NCBI GenBank assembly: GCA_020161695.1
Contig: JAIUOO010000002.1
Location: forward strand, 62,001-126,000
Direction: 5' to 3'
From: Pseudomonadota bacterium
GTDB taxonomy: Bacteria; Pseudomonadota; Alphaproteobacteria; Rhizobiales; Phreatobacteraceae
Length of the DNA: 64,000 nt
The position numbers and the translations under genes are program-made. This document shows positions 58,915 to 64,000 of the stretch, piece after piece. The notes below the pieces were generated by a model that saw only the letters and a program-made list of their open reading frames with translations, had not been told where the DNA came from and did not search any database. The stretch's first letter is position 1, and each line of letters opens with the position of its first letter.

Positions 58915-59796
58915 ATGGAAAAGCGCGTTGTCTTCGACGGCAAGCTGCTGCCCTACGCGCTCCTCCTGCCGCAGCTCATCATCACCCTGGTGTTCTTCTA
59001 CTGGCCGGCAGCGCAGGCGGTCCGCCAGTCGTTCCTGATCGAGGACGCCTTCGGCACGTCGAGCCAGTTCGTCTGGTTCGAGAACTACGCGCACCTGTTC
59101 ACCAATCCCGACTACTACCGCTCGATGCTGACGACGGCGGTGTTTTCGATCCTTGTCACCGTGTTCTCGCTGTCGCTGTCGCTGCTGCTGGCGGTGCAGG
59201 CCGACAAGCAGATCAAGGCGGCCGGTGCGTACAAGACCTTCCTGATGTGGCCCTATGCCGTCGCCCCCGCGGTCGCCGGCGTGCTGTGGCTGTTCATGTT
59301 CCAGCCCTCGCTCGGCCTCGTATCGCAGGCGATCCGCTCGCTCGGTTTCGACTGGAACCCGACGCTGAACGGCAATCATGCCCTGTCGCTGGTCGTCATG
59401 GCCGCGACCTGGAAGCAGATCAGCTACAATTTCCTGTTCTTCCTCGCCGGCCTCCAGTCGATCCCGAAAAGCGTCATCGAGGCAGCCGCCATCGACGGCG
59501 CGCGCCCGGCCCGCCGGTTCTGGACGATCATCTTCCCGCTCCTGTCGCCCACCACCTTCTTCCTGCTGGTGGTCAACATCGTCTACGTGTTCTTCGACAC
59601 ATTCGGCATCATCGACTCGGTGACCGGCGGCGGCCCCGCCCAGGCCACCACGACGCTGGTCTACAAGGTCTTCTCCGACGGCCGGCTCGGCGGCGACCTC
59701 GGCGGCTCCGCGGCGCAGTCGGTGGTCCTTATGATCCTGGTCATCGGCATGACCGCGATCCAGTTCCGCTACATCGAGCGCAAGGTGCAGTACTGA
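58915..59796 (+). CDS. ugpA: Glycerol-3-phosphate ABC transporter permease UgpA
   Basis: 293 residues, six helices: [48 protein letters not shown] is the UgpA start; EAA loop [56 protein letters not shown]. Inner-membrane half-channel with UgpE. Starts 58 bases after ugpB and its stop overlaps the ugpE start codon by one base. Confidence 0.94.
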   Translation: MEKRVVFDGKLLPYALLLPQLIITLVFFYWPAAQAVRQSFLIEDAFGTSSQFVWFENYAHLFTNPDYYRSMLTTAVFSILVTVFSLSLSLLLAVQADKQIKAAGAYKTFLMWPYAVAPAVAGVLWLFMFQPSLGLVSQAIRSLGFDWNPTLNGNHALSLVVMAATWKQISYNFLFFLAGLQSIPKSVIEAAAIDGARPARRFWTIIFPLLSPTTFFLLVVNIVYVFFDTFGIIDSVTGGGPAQATTTLVYKVFSDGRLGGDLGGSAAQSVVLMILVIGMTAIQFRYIERKVQY

Positions 59797-60644
59797 TGGT
59801 CGAGAGAAAGACGATCTTCAGCTACCTGCCGCACCTGATCCTGCTGATCGGCATCGCGGTGGTCGCCTTCCCGGTCTATGTGGCCTTTGTCGCCTCGACC
59901 TGGGATCCCGCCACGATCTCCAACGGGCAGATGCCGCTGAGGCCCGGCCCGCACTTCCTCGAGAACTACTACCAGACGATCTTCGTGGGCACGTCGCGCA
60001 CGACCCGCGAGCCGGTCGGCGGCATGATGTTCAACAGCCTGGTGATGGCGCTGACGATCGCCATCGGCAAGATCGCCATCTCCATCATCTCGGCCTTCGC
60101 CATCGTCTATTTCCGCTTTCCCTTCCGCATGACGGCCTTCTGGGTGATCTTCGTCACCCTCATGCTGCCGGTGGAGGTGCGCATCTACCCGACCTACAAG
60201 ATCGTCTCGGACCTCGGCCTGCTCGACAGCTATGCCGGCCTCACCATCCCGCTGATCGCCTCGGCGACCGCGACGCTGCTGTTCCGCCAGTTCTTCATGA
60301 CCGTGCCGGACGAACTGGTGGAGGCGTCCAAGATCGACGGCGCGGGGCCGATGCAGTTCTTCAGGGACACGTTGCTGCCGCTGTCGATCACCTCGATCGC
60401 CGCGCTGTTCGTGATCCAGTTCATCTACGGCTGGAACCAGTATCTCTGGCCGCTGCTGATCACGACGCGCGACAGCATGCAGACCATCGTCATCGGCATC
60501 AAGAAGATGATCGTGACGCAGGATGCGCTGACCGAGTGGCAGATCGCCATGGCGACGGCCGTGCTCGCCATGCTGCCGCCGGTGCTCGTGGTGATCCTGA
60601 TGCAAAGGCTCTTCGTGAAGGGCCTCGTCGAGACCGAGAAGTAA
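59796..60644 (+). CDS. ugpE: Glycerol-3-phosphate ABC transporter permease UgpE
   Basis: 282 residues, six helices, of the MalG type: YLPHLILLIGIAVVAFPVYVAFVASTWDPATI, FNSLVMALTIAIGKIAISIISAFAIVYFRFPFRM, EVRIYPTYKIVSDLGLLDSYAGLTIPLIASATATLLFRQFFMTVPDELVEASKIDGAGPMQFFRDTLLPLS (EAA loop) and YGWNQYLWPLLITT. Start overlaps the ugpA stop (TGATG). Nine bases before ugpC. Confidence 0.94.
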   Translation: MVERKTIFSYLPHLILLIGIAVVAFPVYVAFVASTWDPATISNGQMPLRPGPHFLENYYQTIFVGTSRTTREPVGGMMFNSLVMALTIAIGKIAISIISAFAIVYFRFPFRMTAFWVIFVTLMLPVEVRIYPTYKIVSDLGLLDSYAGLTIPLIASATATLLFRQFFMTVPDELVEASKIDGAGPMQFFRDTLLPLSITSIAALFVIQFIYGWNQYLWPLLITTRDSMQTIVIGIKKMIVTQDALTEWQIAMATAVLAMLPPVLVVILMQRLFVKGLVETEK

Positions 60645-60653
60645 GGAACTCCC

Positions 60654-61730
60654 ATGAGCGAGGTCGTTCTCGACCAGGTGCGCAAGGTCTATGCCGGCAA
60701 TGTCGAGGCCGTTCGCGGCGTCGACATCACCGTGCCCTCAGGCGCCTTCTGTGTGCTCGTCGGCCCGTCGGGCTGCGGCAAGTCCACGCTGCTGCGGATG
60801 ATCGCCGGGCTGGAGACGATCACGTCCGGCGACTGCCGAATCGCGGGCGGGCGCGTGAACGAGCTCGAGCCCGCCGAGCGCGACATCGCCATGGTGTTCC
60901 AGAACTACGCGCTCTATCCGCATATGAGCGTCTACGACAACATGGCCTACGGGCTTCGCAACCGCCGGACGCCGAAGGACGAGATCGACGCGCGCGTGAA
61001 GGAGGCGGCCCGCATCCTGGAGATCACGCCGTTCCTCGAACGCAAGCCGCGCCAGCTTTCCGGCGGCCAGCGCCAGCGCGTCGCCATGGGCCGCGCCATC
61101 GTGCGCAAGCCCAAGGTGTTCCTGTTCGACGAGCCGCTGTCGAACCTCGACGCCAAGCTGCGCATCCAGATGCGCGTCGAGATCAAGAAGCTGCAGCGGG
61201 CGCTGGGCGTCACCTCCGTCTATGTCACCCATGACCAGCTCGAAGCGATGACGCTGGCCGATACGCTGGTGGTGATGAACAAGGGGCTGGTGGAACAGGC
61301 GGGCGCGCCGCTCGACCTCTACGAGAAGCCGGCCTCGACCTTCGTCGCGAGCTTCATCGGCGCGCCGCCGATGAATCTGATTCCCGTCGAGGCGGCGGAG
61401 GCTGGTCCGAAGGTCACTGGCCTCACCGGTGGCAAGGGCCTGCCCGTGCCGGCCGGCGGCGCCATTCTCGGCATCCGGCCGGAACATCTGGTCGTCACCA
61501 CGGACGCCCTGCCGGAGGGGGCTGTCGGACTCTCCTTCCCCGTCACCGCCGTCGAGGCTGTCGGCGCCGAGACCTTCGTCTATGGCCCGCTCGGCGGATC
61601 GGGGCAGGACATCATCGCGCGCCTTCCGGGCAAGGCGCTGCTGGAGCCGGGCACGCCGGTTTCGGTTGCCGCGACGCGCGACCATCTGCACCTGTTCGAC
61701 AAGGACAGCGGCAAGCGCATCGGCGCCTGA
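60654..61730 (+). CDS. ugpC: Glycerol-3-phosphate ABC transporter ATP-binding protein UgpC
   Basis: 358 residues: Walker [11 protein letters not shown]-loop [15 protein letters not shown], signature [17 protein letters not shown], Walker [18 protein letters not shown]-loop THDQLEAM, then a C-terminal regulatory TOBE region including [14 protein letters not shown] and GIRPEHL. MalK-like ATPase energising UgpAE. Start ATG 60654 has AAGGA upstream. Ends the ugpBAEC operon. Confidence 0.94.
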   Translation: MSEVVLDQVRKVYAGNVEAVRGVDITVPSGAFCVLVGPSGCGKSTLLRMIAGLETITSGDCRIAGGRVNELEPAERDIAMVFQNYALYPHMSVYDNMAYGLRNRRTPKDEIDARVKEAARILEITPFLERKPRQLSGGQRQRVAMGRAIVRKPKVFLFDEPLSNLDAKLRIQMRVEIKKLQRALGVTSVYVTHDQLEAMTLADTLVVMNKGLVEQAGAPLDLYEKPASTFVASFIGAPPMNLIPVEAAEAGPKVTGLTGGKGLPVPAGGAILGIRPEHLVVTTDALPEGAVGLSFPVTAVEAVGAETFVYGPLGGSGQDIIARLPGKALLEPGTPVSVAATRDHLHLFDKDSGKRIGA

Positions 61731-61763
61731 CGGCGGCGCGTGAGGGGCAGGTATCGTCCCGTC

Positions 61764-61793
61764 CTTGCGGTCGCCCGAAGCCATAGCCATATT
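61764..61793 (+). promoter_or_regulatory. RpoH-like heat-shock promoter for hsp20
   Basis: CTTGCG (61764-61769), 17-base spacer, CCATATT (61787-61793), close to the alphaproteobacterial RpoH consensus (CTTGAC-N17/18-CYTATNT). Transcription would start near 61800, giving a 70-base leader before ATG 61873. Confidence 0.6.
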
Positions 61794-61799
61794 CGCTGA

Positions 61800-61872
61800 T
61801 GTCCGGAGCTTTTCCGGGCCGCCGGGTGCCTTCGGGGCCCTGCCGATGTCGCTCTTTCGAGGACTTCGCCCC
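61800..61872 (+). ncRNA. ROSE-like RNA thermometer in the hsp20 5' leader
   Basis: The last stem is GTC-G-CTC (61848-61854), loop TTTC, GAG-GAC (61859-61864): six pairs with one bulged G. It contains the TCGCT version of the UYGCU motif of ROSE elements, pairing with the GAGGA ribosome site (61859-61863). Further GC-rich stems are possible upstream (e.g. GGGCC with GGCCC around 61816-61839). ROSE elements open at heat-shock temperature and are typical leaders of rhizobial small heat-shock genes. Confidence 0.6.
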
Positions 61873-62301
61873 ATGTCGCGCATGCCGTCGCTGTCATCGC
61901 CCTTCCTGCTCGGATTCGATCAGCTCGAACGGGTTCTGGATCGGGTCGCCAAGGCCGGAGACGGTTATCCGCCCTACAATATCGAGCGGATCGCGCCGGG
62001 TGGTGGTGAACCCGAAAGGCTGCGGATCACGCTGGCCGTTGCGGGCTTCACCCGCGACCAGCTCGACGTCACGGTCGAGGAGAGCCAGCTGACCATCCGT
62101 GGCCGCCAGCAGGATGATGGCGAGACGCGCAATTTCATCCACCGCGGCATCGCCGCCCGCCAGTTCCAGCGCGTTTTCGTGCTGGCTGACGGAATGGAGG
62201 TTATCGGAGCCGACCTGAAGAACGGGCTCCTCTCGATCGATCTTGCCCGTCCGGAGCCTGAAAGGATCGTGCGGCGGATCGATATCGCGGCCCAGGACTG
62301 A
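61873..62301 (+). CDS. Small heat-shock protein (Hsp20/IbpA family)
   Basis: 142 residues: MSRMPSLSSPFLLGFDQLERVLDRVAKAGDGYPPYNIERI then the alpha-crystallin domain (RLRITLAVAGFTRDQLDVTVEESQLTIRGRQ ... FIHRGIAARQFQRVFVLADGMEVIGADLKNGLLSIDLARP). ATP-independent holdase chaperone of class A/HspH type. ATG 61873 has GAGGA nine bases upstream; the in-frame ATG at 61846 lies inside the thermometer stem and is rejected. Followed 48 bases later by DUF1150, its usual partner. Confidence 0.92.
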   Translation: MSRMPSLSSPFLLGFDQLERVLDRVAKAGDGYPPYNIERIAPGGGEPERLRITLAVAGFTRDQLDVTVEESQLTIRGRQQDDGETRNFIHRGIAARQFQRVFVLADGMEVIGADLKNGLLSIDLARPEPERIVRRIDIAAQD

Positions 62302-62349
62302 CCGGTCCAGCCGCCGCGACCTGCAACCTGCCTATCGAGGAGGTTCATC

Positions 62350-62619
62350 ATGACCCACGACCTGACTCAGAACGACCTGACGCAGACCATCACCCCCGAA
62401 ATCCTGGCCAAGCTCGGCGTGGCGAAGGTCGCCTATGTGAAGCCGATGCGCTCGGACGACATTTCGCGGATGTTTCCGCAGGCGCCCGAATTGCCGCCGG
62501 GCCTCGACCTGTTCGCCCTCGTCTCCGCCGACGGCACCCCGATCATGGTGACCGACCGGCGCGAGGATGCCGAGGCCAATGCCTGGCAGAACGAGCTGGA
62601 GACGGTCAGCCTGCACTGA
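62350..62619 (+). CDS. DUF1150 family protein
   Basis: 89 residues: ITPEILAKLGVAKVAYVKPMRSDDISRMFPQAPELPPGLDLFALVSADGTPIMVTDRREDAEANAWQNELETVSLH matches DUF1150, a small alphaproteobacterial family found after hsp20 genes. Function unknown. Ribosome site GAGGAGG just upstream (AGGAGGTTCATC). Probably cotranscribed with hsp20 and thus heat-induced. Confidence 0.92.
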   Translation: MTHDLTQNDLTQTITPEILAKLGVAKVAYVKPMRSDDISRMFPQAPELPPGLDLFALVSADGTPIMVTDRREDAEANAWQNELETVSLH

Positions 62620-62665
62620 CCCTCTGGACGACGCGCCGCCGGCTCCGGCCCGCGGCGCCGGATCT

Positions 62666-63760
62666 TCAGCTGGCCTTGGCCGAACTCTCGCGCACCTGCC
62701 AGAAGCGCAGCACCCGCAGCGCCGTGTTCGCGGTGAGCTTGTCGTAGCTTTCCCGGGTCTCATCGAGCCCGGCCGCCGATGTGCCGGCCGCTCCCGGTCG
62801 CGTCTTCAGAACGGCGCGCAGGGTCGGCCAGGACAGGCCGGCGGAGCGGGCGAGAATGAGGATCGGGTCAGGGCGCTCGCCGATGAACAGCCGCTCCACC
62901 ATGTCGAGCGGAACTCCGCACAGCACCGACAGGGCGCAGACGGTTTCGTCGGTCTTGCCGGCCTCCGCATAGGCCTTGAGCTGGACCTCGCCAAGTTCGC
63001 CCCGATTGCTCATCACCACGATGGAGCGATGGATCGCAGTCAGATCGCGGGCCGAGGTCGCGGTTCCAACCGCGATGCGGTCGGCGACGCCGGCGATCGC
63101 CCCGGCCAGCTGCGCCTTCTCGCGCGCGGTGGTCGAGGCAATGAGGCGCTTGCGGACATTCTCGCGCGCGGTGGCGAGGATCACCCGGAACAGATAGGGC
63201 GGGATGTCCTGGCGCAGGCCAATGCATTCGGCGAGCGTGTCGTCGCCCTTGGCGCGCTCCACCAGCGCGCCATAACCTTCCGACGAGAATCTCGCGCCAT
63301 CGTTTGAAGCGACCGACAGCGCGACGCGGGCATCGCCACGCTCGACCAGCACGTCGGTGACCTTCTCGCCGATGGTCTTGCGCCCGGCAATGGCCAGCAT
63401 GTGCTCCTGGCTCTTGGTGCGGGCGATACCGGCAAGGGTCTTGTCGTCCAGCTGTGCGGACAGCATGAGGATCGGCCGCGCAACGTCGATCTCGTCGTCC
63501 TGCGCGAGGCTGCGGATGACGGTCTTCGGAGCGCTCATCACCGGCGCGAGGCGCTCGGCGAGTTGCTGGCGGACGGCTTTCTCCATCGCCGTCGACAGCC
63601 GCATGATCACGTCGTCGAACAGTTCGATCTGCGCTTCGGTGTAGCGATCCGCATCGTTCAGGAACAGGTCGGTCACGCGCCGCAGGGTTTCCACCCGGCG
63701 ATCGCTCGTGCCGCGGGAGATGACCTCCTCCAGTTCCTCGATGATGGATGCCGCCGCCAT
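62666..63760 (-). CDS. DUF2336 domain-containing protein
   Basis: 364 residues, all helical: ASIIEELEEVISRGTSDRRVETLRRVTDLFLNDADRYTEAQIELFDDVIMRL followed by HEAT-like repeats (LAQDDEIDVARPILMLSAQLDDKTLAGIARTKSQEHMLAIAGRKTIGEKVTDVLVERGD). This is the DUF2336 pattern, frequent in Hyphomicrobiales and of unknown function. ATG 63760 has AGGGCGAGA upstream; the frame extends to 63982, but that part lacks coding character. It converges with DUF1150. Confidence 0.88.
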   Translation of the reverse strand: MAAASIIEELEEVISRGTSDRRVETLRRVTDLFLNDADRYTEAQIELFDDVIMRLSTAMEKAVRQQLAERLAPVMSAPKTVIRSLAQDDEIDVARPILMLSAQLDDKTLAGIARTKSQEHMLAIAGRKTIGEKVTDVLVERGDARVALSVASNDGARFSSEGYGALVERAKGDDTLAECIGLRQDIPPYLFRVILATARENVRKRLIASTTAREKAQLAGAIAGVADRIAVGTATSARDLTAIHRSIVVMSNRGELGEVQLKAYAEAGKTDETVCALSVLCGVPLDMVERLFIGERPDPILILARSAGLSWPTLRAVLKTRPGAAGTSAAGLDETRESYDKLTANTALRVLRFWQVRESSAKAS

Positions 63761-64000
63761 TCTCGCCCTGCTCTGCCCGGAGGCCGAAAGCTCGTCGTCC
63801 GCGACGGTAGTTCCGGGCCGATTAAGAAGAAGTTGAACGATCGATGCACATTCCATGCAAAGCGGCATTTCTGCCGTGTGCGGGCCGGTTCGCGCCGCCC
63901 TGCGCCCCCGCCGTCGGGTCGTGGTGGACACGGTGGAAAAAACACCAATCGCGCGCTTGATGCCTCCGGCGAAATGTGCCAAACACGCGCTCCGCAGCGG
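63761..64000. other. Window end, no gene seen
   Basis: Upstream region of the DUF2336 gene. Apart from an N-terminal extension of that frame I see no gene, hairpin or recognised promoter motif. Confidence 0.5.

Noticed and set aside
61846..62301. Longer Hsp20 starting at ATG 61846
   Set aside because: That ATG lies within the leader stem and has no ribosome site; ATG 61873 has GAGGA nine bases upstream.
1..64000. CRISPR array, prophage, insertion sequence, rRNA operon
   Set aside because: No spaced direct repeats, transposase, integrase, phage genes or rRNA sequence were recognised.

Overview
The window looks like chromosomal DNA of an alphaproteobacterium of the order Hyphomicrobiales (Rhizobiales). 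It is GC-rich and carries rhizobia-type gene families: ChrR/ECF sigma, DUF1150 beside a small heat-shock protein, UrtABCDE, DUF2336, an ETF-beta lysine methyltransferase-like gene and a dispersed repeat familiar from this order. Promoter motifs of this group also fit: TGATCC-N16-CGTA, GGAAC-N16-CGTT, a sigma-54 site, 11-bp-phased PHO boxes and a ROSE-like thermometer. I cannot fix the genus. I see no phage, insertion sequence or CRISPR array.

Layout. 1-1570: N-terminal part of a Mrp/Pha antiporter subunit A, cut by the window edge. 2061-9055: a SorC-family regulator divergent from an operon of binding protein, fused permease, ATPase, beta-CASP-like metallo-hydrolase and SurE, behind a dyad operator and PHO-box-like repeats. 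9105-14000: an ECF sigma/ChrR singlet-oxygen-type cluster with DUF2177, FAD oxidoreductase, DUF1365 and SDR genes, with three matching ECF promoters. 14341-20005: urtABCDE behind a sigma-54 promoter, followed by a gamma-glutamyltransferase-like hydrolase. 21779-32707: a catabolic island with an IclR regulator, three TctC-type binding proteins, one TctAB pair, acyl-CoA dehydrogenase, crotonase, SDR and a CoA-transferase pair, with three similar palindromes in its three promoter regions. 32711-34165: an MFS transporter.

34239-39232: otsB - GH15 - otsA operon on the minus strand with tandem EcfG-type promoters; OtsA carries an N-terminal membrane/periplasmic extension. 39486-43000s: a ROK-gene remnant, nitroreductase, YaiI/UPF0178, DUF1801, tRNA-Gly(CCC), a hairpin-rich gap and hrpB. 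44458-53456: mostly single housekeeping genes (HMG-CoA lyase family, YejA-like binding protein, FxsA, enoyl-CoA hydratase, SecB, methyltransferase, BT1-type transporter). 53460-56163: an ArsR-led minus-strand operon of small stress/metabolite genes. 56464-57298: rsfS-rlmH. 57537-61730: ugpBAEC glycerol-3-phosphate uptake behind a PHO box. 61873-62619: hsp20 with an RpoH-like promoter and ROSE-like leader, then DUF1150. 62666-63760: DUF2336.

The most interesting units are the SorC operon, which reads as import and stepwise hydrolysis of a phosphorylated (perhaps phosphodiester) compound under phosphate control, and the IclR island, which reads as uptake and CoA-dependent breakdown of an unknown carboxylate by enzymes with non-standard active-site residues. 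Both functional readings are inference; no searches were run.
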